Source: Jimgerdemannia flammicorona
Taxonomy: Eukaryota > Mucoromycota > Endogonomycetes > Endogonales > Endogonaceae
Assembly: GCA_003990745.1 (NCBI GenBank)
Contig: RBNI01000803.1
Coordinates: 1 to 26,810 of the forward strand
Direction of reading: 5' to 3'
Length of the DNA: 26,810 nucleotides
Below the pieces are notes generated by a model that saw only the letters and a list, made by a program, of their open reading frames with translations, was not told the DNA's origin and did not search any database. Numbering within the stretch: the first letter of the stretch is position 1; each line of letters starts with the position of its first letter. Both the position numbers and the translations under genes were made by a program. Positions 1 to 10,949 of this stretch are shown piece by piece.

Positions 1-49
<49 letters not shown>

Positions 50-59
50 AAAAAAAAAA
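1..59. repeat. poly(A) tract at the window edge
   Basis: A nearly pure A run with one T at 48. It could be the 3' tail of a plus-strand retroelement lying to the left of the window, or a homopolymer at which an assembly stopped. The last bases of the window are also A (26804-26810). The sequence alone cannot separate these options. Confidence 0.9.
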
Positions 60-870
60 TAACATTTCTGGACATGCTCAAGATGGTGTAGGCATCTGCA
101 AAGCGAAAGTAGGAAGAGCTAGAATATCCCAGGGACAAGTAATGAAGATGCTTATTAGTTTGGAAGGTGGAATGGGTAGGTCCATAGTGGAAGTCCTCAT
201 GGGGAGGATTTTGTAGTAAGAATGAGGAGGAAATAGTTGTCAGCAGAAGCCTTATATATGAATGGATTTGTATTCTCTCATAACTCATCACATCATAGTT
301 TGGCATGAGCATAGGTACAGAGTATCAATATTGCTGTATAAATTTATTCCACAATAGATTGATAGGAATGAAATAGAGAAAGTCATGTTTCATTTATTAT
401 GAATGAGTCAGGAATCTTTAGCATGATCTAACCCACAGTCTTTTGACCTTAAAAATGGGTGTTGTACGTCCGCATTGTTGCAGCCATATTCTAGGTCTTC
501 TATTGTTTGCAGCACTTTCTGAGCAGGTGTCAGGTGGGTTACAGTGGATATGTACCAACAGTATAACTATATTGTAGCCCTTATTCCAAAAATTTCATAT
601 TTGAGTGATGGGAGCTTTCGAGTGCTGCCAGGACACATTTCTCACATTCTTGTTCTGTAGTCCCATGAAGCTCAATGCAGTTTCCTTGCATTGTCTAATG
701 ACTCTTTTTCAAGAGAGTTGAAGGTAGAGTAGTTGGAGTCCTTGAGGGTATCAATTTCTTGAGGACTAGCATTAAGAGAGTATTTCATAATAGTAATAAG
801 ATTAGAGCTGTCTGTAAGGTCAGTATTAATAATATCTGGTTGATAGAAGGCAAAATCCAAATTGATAGTA
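60..870 (-). pseudogene. Unrecognised coding relic
   Basis: I do not recognise this protein. On the minus strand, protein-like stretches follow one another in shifting frames: an open stretch of 62 residues at 672-860 beginning MDFAFYQPDIINTDL; a second at about 600-700 containing TTEQECEKCVLAALES; and a third at about 430-550 containing QTIEDLEYGCNNADVQHPF and ending at a TGA. At 60-180 both of two frames are open. The stretch is less AT-rich than 871-1926 and keeps a few CpGs, so it is a distinct unit. The breaks could be frameshifts and C-to-T stops in a decayed gene or transposon; no convincing GT...AG introns were seen that would join the pieces. Composition (mixed charged and polar residues) argues for former coding, but this is a weak case. 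Confidence 0.3.
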
Positions 871-1926
871 ATAATAGAATATTCTATAGTAGTTATATGT
901 AATTATATTAGCAAAAATTATTAACATTATACTACTTTCAGATCTCAAATAATTAAAAAGAATATAATAAATATTAAATAGAGAAGAGATAAAATTTACT
1001 GAAATAGAAATACTATTTATAGGGAAATATAAAGATTAATAGAAAGATAAATATATTTAGAGAAATACAAGAAAAACAAATTATAAAAAAAGAGAATATT
1101 TATTTAATAGTTTATAAAATAGATATAAGAGAGAGAATAGAAGATAATATATATAATAAAATTATATACTGATAGTATTAATATGTTATGAATAATTAAC
1201 TAACTATCAGCTTTAAGTTCTGAGTCTTTATGAGAAAGTATTAAGTTTTAATAATCTTTTATAGTAGGGCCCAGATATTACTTTCAGATTTTTATACTGA
1301 TAGAAGTACTATACTTATATCTTAAGTTAATTAGGCTTAAAATCATTAATAAGTTGAGTCTGAGAGTTCTATAATAAGAATACTTCTTTATTGTTATATT
1401 TAGAAAAAGTAGAGCCAAGTTACAATATACTCAGTATAGATAATTTTTATCTATATTTGAAAGATACAACTAAATATAGTATACTGGATATATTTATATA
1501 TAGTTATACTACTTTGGATAACAATAATAGCTAGTCAGAATATCTAATAGAATTTTCTATAAGTATTTCTATAGGAATTTTCAGTAGCTTATAGATATAA
1601 TATATAATAATTTATTATATCTTTTTTTTCTTTGTTTAAGTCTACTTATTAGACATAGTACTAAACTCTAAATATTTATCAAACTGAAGAACAGTATACT
1701 AAACTAACTTCACTTTACTATTTATAACTCAAATTAATAATATTCTCAAAGAATACTTTATAGAAATGATTAATAACTTAGAGTTAAGTATAAAAAAGAA
1801 CTAGAGTCTTTAGAAAATAATAAATATATTTATTAATAAAAGACAAGTTCATTATTTAGTAGTACTGAGAATAGCTTATTGATAGATAAGGCTGCTATCT
1901 CATAGTACTCCTTTAATTCTTATTAA
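871..1926. other. AT-rich stretch without recognisable genes
   Basis: Dominated by A, T and TA steps, with stops in all frames and no repeat or RNA gene that I can see. It resembles AT-rich blocks left by heavy C-to-T mutation of old repeats. A former transposon here is possible, but no motif survives to name it. Confidence 0.7.
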
Positions 1927-1942
1927 TAGGGTTAGAGTTAGG
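1927..1942 (-). repeat. Telomere-like 3' terminal motif of A1
   Basis: The plus strand reads TAGGGTTAGAGTTAGG, that is, nearly three units of TTAGGG with one G-to-A change. It lies immediately outside the shared 3' end of family A. In the sense orientation the element ends in CCTAA-type repeats instead of poly(A). Equivalent motifs cap A2a, A2 and A3. Confidence 0.7.
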
Positions 1943-2339
1943 CTTCAAGTAAGGATTTATTCATTATAGAGAAGAAGAGAACATTGGAGCAACAAATGAT
2001 AAAACCTCCTAAGATAAGAAATTCAAAAAGAGGCCAGTAAAGTAAACAACAAGCTAAGAAGAACAAAACAAAGGTCAGAGAGGTGACCACCCTATAGATG
2101 GGCTTGATAAATCATTTAGTCATAGCTGTAAGAATAACAAAATACAAAAATCTGAGAGAGAGAAGCTAAATAAAATACATATATATAAGCTCAGTACTAG
2201 CTATAGGAACAGTATCAATAACAAAATACCAAGTGACTAGTATGAGACATATAACTCAATATACTCTCAACAACAAGGAACTAACTGAGATAAATGAGAG
2301 AAAGAAAGAAAATAAAGAAAATATATAATTACTCAATTA

Positions 2340-5338
2340 CTTAGGCATCTTCATGATCTCAGTCAGGCAGAACCTGACTGTAAGATGGTTACCAGAATTA
2401 TATATTAATAGTATAATAGGTAGTCTCATGAAGAGCATGATGAAAGTAGATATAAAGTTCCTTCTACCATTTATCAACAGTGAACCAGTTGAGTTATCCA
2501 TAACTAGAGTTATCTTAGAAGACTAAGTATGAACTATTGAGAAGACTGTACTTATGGAGATGACTATGATAAAACTTATCTCTATAGGAGTAGGGGTAGA
2601 GTTGGTGAAAGTAGTTATAATGCCAGATAAGAGCAGAACACATAAGCTAGAGCAGAGAAGAAAAGGACATGATCAGCTTCCCTAGACCACCAAATGAGAG
2701 CCTGGGAGGAGGAAGTCCATTCCTGCAGCAGCTGATCTCAAAGAAAGAACTGAAGAAAGGAGTATAGTGAGCATCTTATAGATCTAGAGACAGAGGTCTC
2801 AGTACCAGTTAAGAAAGTTAAGCCAAGAGGTCCAATACTGGAACTTATTAATAATAGAACCCAAGAGATGCATGATAAAGTACTTGCTAAGAAGACTGAT
2901 GGGGTTATTACTAGACTTACTATACTAATCCAAATGGGTCTAGAACATATAGCAGAGGTTGAATATATAATAGAGAAAAGATGAGAGGCTGAGAATTGAA
3001 CTATCAAGCAAGAGCAGACTGGAGAACCCAACTGCCCAAGCAATAGCATCATCAAAGATCTACTTGGGACACTTCAATATCTGAAGCTCTGTAGTAGTAG
3101 TCAGACAGGAAGCTCATAGAAGTAGAAGACTATATTTCAGCTGAGGCCTAATGAAGATATATATGATGGCCAGCTTTACCATTAGTGACCAGAGGGGACT
3201 ATAGATACAGCAGAACTCAAGGGTACATTCTGCCTTTACTACATTCTACAATGTAAGATCAATAAAGTCAAATTCTTTATTGGTATACAGTATGCCCAGA
3301 TATATATAAGAGGGGGGTCATGGGCATAGCTCACTCTCAATTCGTATAGGACAATTGGCTGGACTAATATAATTACACTTCTTAGAATTGAGCTTTATAT
3401 CATTCACCATAAGCCAATTCTCGCAAAAGTCAATCATCCTTTGACTTTCTGTAGCAGTATAAGAGATAAGGGTGATATTCTACAAAAAGGAGTCTGAGAG
3501 AGAAGTCATACTCCTTAAACTACTTATCAATGGAGACAGTAAGGGGATTAATAAAAATATCAAAAAGCCAAAGAGAAAGAAGAGAGTCCTGGAAAAGAGC
3601 ACACTTATTATAGACTGAGAGAGTGATAAGGCCATTAATAACCACCTAATAAGAACAGTAGTTAAATATATTTCAGATAATACTAAGGAGGGCTATATTA
3701 GTACCTCACATCTCAAGTCAGGAAAGAATGAGCTTAAGAGAGACTTGATTGTATGTCTGCTAGAGATCAAGAAAGATACAGCATCTCTATCCCTTAGTCC
3801 ATATCTCATGTGAGAACTAGATATGAGAGAGAAATGAGAAGTGGGTTCAGAAACCACCTTGGCAGTACAACATTTCTGTTAGACTGCTTTGGCTCTTGAT
3901 GTATTCTTCCAAACACTGCTCAAAGACTCAGTGAAACATCTCAGTAAGAGTGTAGAGTGAAAACCATTAATTGTCTGAGATTCCTTCTTGGAAACTTAGG
4001 AAATAATGGCAGAATTCCAGTAGTAGAGAGTGAGCCCCCAGACCATACATAGTTGAAAGAAGAAGGACAAGACTTTCAATAGGCTGCAGGGAGTATCCTT
4101 CTTACCTACTATCACCTAGAGGGTCTGGACATATAAGGAGTCAGTACTACAGACCTTTGTGAGAGAGTAACTATAGATAGCCCTTCAGACCACAGACTGA
4201 TTGTATCAGAACTATAGTCCAAGAGCCACTATGTTGAGAGAGAGAATGTCCTTAGAGTTATTGAGGTATAAGGTGACATTAGACTAGCTAAAGGTAGTGG
4301 TAAAATGGGAGACCATATCATCAAATATCAAAAGAGCAGGAGAGTGAAACTGAAGGGGAGTGGGGGGGTAGAGCAGTACACTTGCTTAAAACCAAAAATA
4401 GTATCAGAGACTAAGGATATACTGTAAAGAAAGTTCTGCTATAGGAGCAGTGTCACTCTGATTTCTCTAGCTTTGTATAAGTCCAGAATGTCCTCACAGA
4501 TAGACTGTAGACCAGAGGTCAAAAGGGAGTTAAGGGAATCCATAAACTGTTGGTAATATTCCACAGATCAAAAGCCAGAGATGTGGTCCAAAATAGAGCA
4601 GATGGACCTAATAACAGTAATACAAATAATATTCAAAGATATCCAAAGATGAGCTTGAATGACTGGGTCAGTCAGGTATTTTACAGAGAAATAGCAGACA
4701 CTAGCCAAGATAGTAACTAGTGAGAGAGAGATGGAAAAGGAGACAGTGAAGAGAGAGAGGTGGTCAGTTGAGACAGGGGGGCAGAGCAAGAGAGAGATGC
4801 ATGGAGGGATATAGTAGTGAATATATGATCAATATATGGAAATCTAGCCATCAGGGTCAGGTGATTCAATGACCATATTATTATAGAGATATTAATGAAA
4901 TCTATCCAGTTACAGGGACCAGAATTGATGTCACCAAAGCAGATACCAAAGTATATATTATTGTTACCAATTAAAAGAGCCTTACCCAAGAAGGGACCAG
5001 ATATAAAATCTTGGAAGACATCAATAGAAAAAGAGTTGGGGTATAAATTCCAACCAAAGCCAGGCTCTGAAATGTGAGCCAGATATAAAAGGGGTTAGCA
5101 GAGGACCTGGAAATTAGAGGGGTGAAATGGTTTGATATTAGGACTATAAGACCACCAATCTGATGACCTACAATTCTGTATGATACCATGATAGATGATA
5201 TATAAATGTGCAGAGAGAGATACAGCAGGATGTGCCATATTTTACAAACAAAAAGAATATCAAGGGCAGGACCAATCAACTGACTGAGCATATTGAACTG
5301 ATTCTGAGTTAGTCTGTATATATTGAGGAATCTGACTC
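2340..5338 (-). pseudogene. ORF2 relic of A1: endonuclease and reverse transcriptase
   Basis: It would have encoded the LINE enzyme that nicks target DNA and reverse-transcribes the element RNA there. Reading the minus strand, the N-terminal endonuclease/exonuclease/phosphatase-type domain is at about 4700-5338: DILFVCKIWH near 5255 (consensus ends in ETWH), then GHQIGGLIVLIS near 5150, the GDFN box decayed to GNNN near 4960, IDHIFT near 4830, and TDHLSL near 4760 (consensus SDH). The RT domain follows: decayed equivalents of KKKSQTIDGFRPI near 3970 and of the LFNIFIDPL box near 3550. The FADD box at 3474-3487 is destroyed by a small deletion relative to A2. Past the RT, TATESQRMIDFCENWL is readable near 3440. 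The C-terminus is uncertain because two frames stay open near 2340. Its start lies at or next to the ORF1 stop, and no ATG is evident there. Confidence 0.7.
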
Positions 5339-6535
5339 TCAATGTGGGCCAGATGTAGTAGTGCCAACAGCTAGAGAGATACCTAAAGTAGAGACTTCTA
5401 CCTTAAGATCTATAGCCATTTGTCCTATTATAGCAACAGTATCACCTACATTCAAAGTAGTGCTAGCCAAAGAGGAGGCAAAGGAGGGAAGAGCAAGGCT
5501 GAGTTCTACAGTCCACTTCTTGTAAAAGTTCTGTACCTCAGATCTCTTTGCAGTAGTATTATCTATCCACTATTGCCAAGCATAGAAAGATTAGAGGACT
5601 TGCAATTTCACAGCCTTCATGGCATTCTTATTTAGGAGAGTACAGGGTCCTAGGCTGAGAGCGCTGAGAACTCAAGCACCTTTATCTTTTTCTAGAAGGC
5701 TGTGATATAATCAGAGCATAATAGGAATTTAATAGTCAATACTGAGATATCAATATATTGTGGACCTTTGATATATAATATTATATAGATATCATACAGG
5801 TTCTTCTGTATCTGCTGGATCTTCAAATGGACAAATCTATTGATGTAAACACACTGCAGTGGAGTACTCTTCTCAGTCAGTAACAAATGAGAGGTTAGCT
5901 TGCAGATCATGCTACAGCAGTAGTCCTCTCCAGATTAGGGTATATCTGAGTCCTATCCTTGATAGAGACCTTCTTGGCAGTAGCAGTATATAATTTGAGA
6001 GGAGTGGGGGTCAAAGCAGGGACAAAGACAGACTAGCAGTACTGGGACCTATAGGTAAGACCTGGGGCACTGGCTTGGGAGCCTTGGTCTTGTCCTTTTT
6101 GGAGGGCACAGCTTTAATAGCTGATGGTATAATTATGAGAGTTACCTTCTTTGGTAATACATTAGACTGTGATGCAGCAGTGTTTAGCAGTTCAATTGTC
6201 TACTTGTTTCTGAACCTTAGACTCGTATTCAAAGCAGAACTAGTCAGAGAGGAGGTCAAGGACTTGGAGAGGGCAGTGGAGGAAAGAATGGTGGGGGTAC
6301 TTTCCAAAAGAGTACCAGATGATGTGGGGGTGATGGGTACTGATTGTGTAGCAAACTGTGTCATCAGCTGAGCATTGATCTTGGCCAAATTGGTCACTTA
6401 AGTCAGCAGATCTGAGATCTGCTTTCTCATTGTAGCCATCTCTTCAATCAGATCAGAGTTGACTGAGGGACCTGTATGGCTAGCAGTTGGGTTTATACTT
6501 AAACTAGTGTTCAGACAACTGTATTTATTATCCAT
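5339..6535 (-). pseudogene. ORF1 relic of A1 (LINE ORF1, RNA-binding-type role inferred)
   Basis: An ATG at 6535-6533 opens a frame that reaches the TGA at 5341-5339, a net length of 398 codons, although it is broken by many stops (the first about 48 codons in) and probably by compensating frameshifts in the middle. Near the start a heptad-like stretch, SDLIEEMATMRKQISDLL, suggests a short coiled coil. A Ser/Thr/Pro-rich segment follows at 6200-6350, then a basic PSKKDKTKAPKPVPQ patch near 6090. In another frame, 5692-5910 is open for 72 codons. I found no clear CCHC knuckle. Role by position: the ORF1 product of such LINEs usually binds element RNA. The stop sits at the start of ORF2, so the two ORFs abut or overlap. 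Confidence 0.55.
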
Positions 6536-7026
6536 AATAGTGAGGGTATGGGAGAATGAGTAGGGTGCTGGCTATTGTGATTCAAATTAGAGAAGATTGC
6601 AATTTCCTCATTATCCTCTATATTGTACAGTGAAGATAAATATATTGATATCATTTGTGTATCTCTGCATGACCTATAAATCACTATAAAATTACTTATA
6701 CTAAAGCTAAGAGAGAGAAGACTGATACTATGGTATTCAGTATAGCAGAGAGCAGTACCAAAGTGTGCAAAAAGGCAAGTTATGTTTACATCATAACAAA
6801 CAATAGAGGAGGAGGCTGACATTGCTGAAATAGAGAGAAGTAGATTTATTTAATTATTTGGAATTGTGAAATATAGGTCATGTGACCTTTATTTGTATAA
6901 AAAAAAAAAAAAAAGAATAGAGATATTTATTCTCAATAAGAGACATAGCAAATTAAAGTAACTACTTTCTTTATTTGAAATAGCTTTGGGTTATAAAGCT
7001 GAGTCTAGCCAAATGGAGAAATCATG
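6536..7026 (-). other. Probable 5' leader of A1 with an internal A/T homopolymer
   Basis: No gene visible. It lies upstream of the ORF1 ATG and runs up to the 3' end of the next element. A run of 16 A (6899-6914) reads as poly(T) in the sense of A1. A 103-codon open frame at 6511-6822 on the minus strand is unlike known families and overlaps the ORF1 start in another frame. An internal LINE promoter would be expected in this part, but no motif can be named. Confidence 0.4.
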
Positions 7027-7027
7027 T

Positions 7028-7250
7028 GAGTTTAGCTTAGGCTTCAAGTAAGAATTTATTTATTATAGAAAAGAAAAGATATATTAAAGTAATAAATAAC
7101 AAAGACTTCTAAGATAAGAAAAGCAATAGGAGGCTAGTGAAGTAAACAACTAGCTAAGAAGAATAAGACAAAAGCCAAAAAGACAACCACCCTATGGATA
7201 GGCTGGATAAACCATTTAGTCATAGCTGTACAGATAATAAAATATAGATA
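7028..7250 (-). mobile_element. LINE family A, 3' end fragment A2a
   Basis: About 225 bp that match the 3' end of A1 (1941 to about 2150) and of A2 (7265 to about 7470), including the TAGTCATAGCTGTA stretch at 7219. It starts with a decayed telomere-like motif (GAGTTTAGCTTAGG at 7028-7041) and is cut off at about 7250, exactly where the terminal motif of A2 begins. It is an extreme 5' truncation of the same family, in the same orientation as its neighbours. Confidence 0.75.
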
Positions 7251-7266
7251 CAGGGCTAGAGATAGG
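7251..7266 (-). repeat. Telomere-like 3' terminal motif of A2
   Basis: The plus strand reads CAGGGCTAGAGATAGG, matching the A1 motif with a few transitions and transversions. It sits between the cut end of A2a and the body of A2. Confidence 0.55.
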
Positions 7267-7669
7267 CTTCAAGTAAGGATTTATTCATTGTAGAGAAAAA
7301 AGAGTACATTGGAGTAATAAACAGCAAAGACTCCTAAGATGAGAAAAGCAAAAAGAGGCCAGTGAAGTAAATAACTAGCTAAGAAGAGCAAAATAAAGGC
7401 CAATAAGATGAGCACCCTATAGATGGGTTAGATAAACCATTTAGTTTAACCATAAAGATAATAAATACAAAAGCAAAAAAGAGAGAAGCTAAGATAAAAT
7501 ATACAAATATCTGGTGCCAACTATAGAAACAATATTGACAACTAAATACTAGAGGACTAATATGAGATATATAACTCAATATATCTTAAACAATAAGGAA
7601 CTAACCAAGACAAATGAGAGAAAGGAAATAAATAAAGAAATTATGCAACTGCTTAATAGCCCAAGCATC

Positions 7670-10540
7670 TTCATGTTTTCAGTCAGACAGAGCCCAGCCA
7701 CCAGAAAGTAACCAGAATTAAATATGGTATTGATAGTATAGTAGGCTATCTCATGAAGAGCATGAAGATAGAAGGTGTAAAGTTCTTCTTGCCATTCATT
7801 ATAGGTGAACCAATTAAGTTATTCTCAACTAATATTATCTTGAAAGACTAAATATGAATCATTAAAAAGACTGTATCTGAGAATATATCTACAGTAAAAC
7901 ATAATACTATAGAGACAGGGGTAGGGGTGGCCAAAGAAGCTATAGTGTCAGGTGAGTGCAGAACATCCAAGCCAGAGAGAGAAGAAAAGGACACAATTGG
8001 CCTCTCTAGACTGTTAGCAGCCATGGGGAATTATATACCAAATGAGGGCCAGGGAAGAGGAGGCCCATTCCTGCAGCAACTCATCTCAAAGGAATGTTTA
8101 TAAGAAGGAGCAGAGTGGGTGAGTCTTGTGGATCAGTGGACAAAGGTCCCAGTACTAGTCAAGGAAGTCAAGCCAAGAGGTCCAATGATAGAACTTGTCA
8201 ATGATAGAACCCAGGGGATAGGTGACAAAGTACTCACTAAGAGAGCTAATTGAATTATTACCAGACTTGTTACAACAATCCAAATAGGCTAGAAACATGT
8301 AGCAGAGATCTAATGTACAATGAAGGAAGGAAGAGAGGCCAAGAATTGAACTGCCAACCAAGGACTAATGGAAAATCCAACCACCCAGGCTACAGCATCA
8401 TCAAAGACCTTCTTAGAGCACTTTAATACCTGAAGCCCAGAGGTAGTTGCTAGACAGAAAACTCATAAGAGGGAGAGGTAATATTCCAGCTGAGGTCTGA
8501 TGAAGATTTGTATGATGGCCAGCTTGACAATTAGTAACCAGAGAGGACTACAGGCATGGCAGAACCCAGGATCTATTCTGCCTTTACAATATTCTACAAT
8601 ATAAGACTGATAAAGTCAAATTCTTTGTTAGTAAATAGAATACCCAGATATATATAAGAGTGGGATCATAGATATAGCTTGCCACCAAATAGCATAATAT
8701 AGTCAACTGGGTCAACATAACTGCACTTCTTAGGATTGAGCTACATACTGATTACTGTGAGCTAGTCTTTACAAAACTCAACCATTCTTTACCCCTCAGT
8801 AGCACTGTAAGGATTAAGAGTAATATCATCAGCAAAGAAGAGCCTAAGGAGAAAGTTGTACTCCTTAAACTTATTCATTAAAGAAATTGATGAGAGGGTC
8901 AATAAAGATATTGAAGAGCCAGAGAGAGAAAAGAGAGCTCTGAAAGAGGCCATACTCAGTAGAGACTGGGGAAATAACAAGGCCATTAATAACTATCTGA
9001 TAAAAATAGTAATTGAAGAGGCTTCAAATAATGCTAAGGAGGGCTACATTAGTACCTTACACCTCAAGTTGAGAAAGGATGAGCTTGAGGGAGACTTGAT
9101 CATATGTCTGTCAGAGGTCAAGAAAGACAAAGTGGCCCCATCTCTTAGCCTATATCTCATGCAAGAGCAAGACATGGAAAAGAGATGAGAAGTGGGTTTG
9201 GAAGCCACTCTGACAGTATAATATTTCTATTAAGCTGTACTTGGATTTGATGTATCTTTCCAAATAGTACTCTAAGAGTTAGTGAAATATCTCAGTGAGG
9301 GTGATAGGGTGAAAACTATCAATTGTCTGAGATTTCTTCTTCTTGGGAATTGGAAAGATGATGGCAGTATTCTAACAATAAGAAGTGAGCCCCCAAACCA
9401 CACACAACTGAAAGAAAAAGAACAAGACTTTCAAAAAACTACAGGGGGCATCCTTCTCATCTACCATTATCCAAAGGATCTGAATATACAAGGAGTCAGT
9501 ACCACAGACCTTCATAAGAGGGTAGCTACAGATGGACCTCTAAACTATAGACTGGTCAAACCAACACTATAGTCTAAGAGGCCCCATACTGAGTTGAGAA
9601 GACATCCTCAAAGTTATTGAGGTATAAGACAGCATTCATCTGACTGAAGATAGTGGTAAAATAGGACACCACCTCCTCAAACACTAGAATGGCAGAAGAG
9701 CAAGATTGAAGGAGAGCTGGGGGGGTAGAGCAGTATACTCACTTGATACTATAGATAGTATTTGAGACCAAAAATATACTATGATAAAGGTCCTGCCATG
9801 GGAGTGGTGCTGCTCTGATCAATCTTACATCATATGAGTCCAGAATGTCCTTACAGATAGACTGTAGACCAGAGGTCAAAAGTGAGTTAAGGGAATCTAC
9901 AAACTGCTAGTAATCTTCCACAGAGCAAAAGCCAGCAATATGGTCCCAAATAGAGTAGATGGACCTGACAATAATATCACTAATAATATCTGAAGATTCT
10001 TGAAGATGTGCTTGAATGATGAGATAAGTCAGATATTTTACAGAGAAATAGCAGATATCAGCCAAGGTAGCAACTAGTAAGAGAGAGAAGGAGAAGCAGA
10101 TAGTAAGAAGGGAGGGGTGGTCAATAGTGATAGGAGGGGTAGAGTAAGTGAGGAATGTATTGAGGAATGTAGTGGCAAATGTGTGATCAATGTGTGTGGA
10201 TTCAGTCACCAGGATCAGATGGTTTAATAACTATATTATTATAGAGAAATCAATAATATCTATCTGATTATACAGATCAGAGTTAATATTACCTAGATTG
10301 ATATTAAAGCACATATTGATATCACTGATTAAAAGAGTCTTACCTGGAAAGAGATCAGATATAAGATCTTGGAAACCACTAATAAAAGGAGAGAGGGGGG
10401 CATATATAAACCCTAATCAATACCAGACTATAGAACATGAGCCAGATATGGAAGGAGTTGGCTGAGGACCCAGAAATAAGTAGAGTAAATCAGTTTGATA
10501 TAAGAACTACAAGGCCACCATTCTGATGACTCATGATTCT
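7670..10540 (-). pseudogene. ORF2 relic of A2: partial endonuclease and reverse transcriptase
   Basis: The same enzyme as in A1, lacking its N-terminus. Endonuclease remnants: the GDFN box decayed to an ISDIN-like stretch near 10320, and IDHTFAT plus TIDHPSLL in the open frame 9907-10209. RT remnants: box 1-2 (a decayed form of KKKKSQTIDGFRPI) near 9330; the palm stretch LFNIFIDPLINF near 8900; and LRLFFADDITLNPYSATEG with the catalytic Asp pair intact at 8825-8836. The open frame 8789-8986 covers this palm part. Past the RT, the open frame 8155-8361 has no recognised domain. Several stops and frameshifts show that it is dead. The plus-strand open frame at 8856-9188 is antisense to the RT. 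Confidence 0.7.
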
Positions 10541-10545
10541 ATACA

Positions 10546-10560
10546 AGAGTTAGGGTTAGG
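10546..10560 (-). repeat. Telomere-like 3' terminal motif of A3 (TTAGGGTTAGG)
   Basis: The plus strand reads AGAGTTAGGGTTAGG, with TTAGGGTTAGG perfect at 10550-10560. It joins the truncated 5' end of A2 to the 3' end of A3. Confidence 0.7.
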
Positions 10561-10915
10561 CTTTATGTAAGAGTTTATTCATTATAGAGAAGATAAGATA
10601 TATTGGAGCAATAAACAGCAAAGACTCCTAAGATGAGAAAAGCAAAGAGAGGCCAGCAAAGTAAACAACTAGCTAAGAAGAACAAAACAAAGACCAAAGA
10701 GGTGACCACCCTTAAGGTGGGCTAGATAAATCATTTTATTATTACTATAAAGGTACTAAATACAGTAGCAGAAAGGGAGAAGCTAAATAAAATATACAAA
10801 TATCTGGTACAACTATAGGAATAATATATTGACAACCAAATATCAAATGATTAATATGAGATGAATAACTCAATATACTCTCAACAACAAGAGAACCAAC
10901 CAGGGCAAATGAGGG

Positions 10916-10937
10916 AAAAAAAAAAAAAAAAAAAAAA
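10916..10937. repeat. 22-base A run inside the 3' untranslated part of A3
   Basis: In A1 (about 2303) and A2 (about 7620) the same place holds a mixed GAAA/GGAAA/TAAA tract. In A3 it has become a pure A run. This is a simple-repeat expansion within the element and not a tail, because it is flanked on both sides by family A sequence. Confidence 0.85.
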
Positions 10938-10949
10938 TGAAAATATGTA

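Larger units (their letters stand above)
1927..7026 (-). mobile_element. LINE family A, copy A1 (nearly complete, decayed)
   Basis: A non-LTR retrotransposon read on the minus strand: 5' leader (about 6536-7026), ORF1 (5339-6535), ORF2 with endonuclease and reverse transcriptase (about 2340-5338), a 3' untranslated part of about 400 bp and a telomere-like 3' terminal motif (1927-1942). The assignment rests on the ORF2 motifs and on strong similarity to A2 and A3, in which the RT active-site box FADD survives. The shared 3' end (GGCTTCAAGTAAGG on the plus strand) occurs at 1941, 7041, 7265 and, slightly changed, 10559. A1 is the only family A copy with ORF1. It has no terminal poly(A). Many in-frame stops make it inactive. 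The upper boundary is set by the next copy's 3' end and may hold a few bases of other sequence. Confidence 0.75.
7251..10545 (-). mobile_element. LINE family A, copy A2 (5'-truncated)
   Basis: Aligned by eye to A1 from the 3' end (7251) through RT into the endonuclease domain. It stops at about 10545, which corresponds to about 5176 in A1, so ORF1 and the first part of the endonuclease are missing. The break point is directly followed by the TTAGGG-type motif of A3. It keeps the best RT active-site box of the family. Orientation is the same as A1 and A3. Confidence 0.75.

Noticed and set aside
1927..2440. RNase H domain at the end of family A ORF2
   Set aside because: No readable Asp-Gly-Ser-type start or other RNase H motif was found in A1, A2 or A3, although decay could hide it.
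4895..5077. Plus-strand open frame of 60 codons
   Set aside because: Antisense to the endonuclease of A1.
6511..6822. A 103-codon minus-strand frame as a separate gene upstream of A1 ORF1
   Set aside because: AT-rich, of unknown composition, overlaps the ORF1 start in another frame, and has no second copy here to show conservation.
8856..9572. Two plus-strand open frames with charged, protein-like sequence
   Set aside because: Antisense to the RT of A2; the FADD box and its flanks on the minus strand are decisive.
10546..10560. A true telomere or interstitial telomeric array
   Set aside because: Fewer than three repeat units occur, always at a LINE border, so an element-linked motif is the better description.
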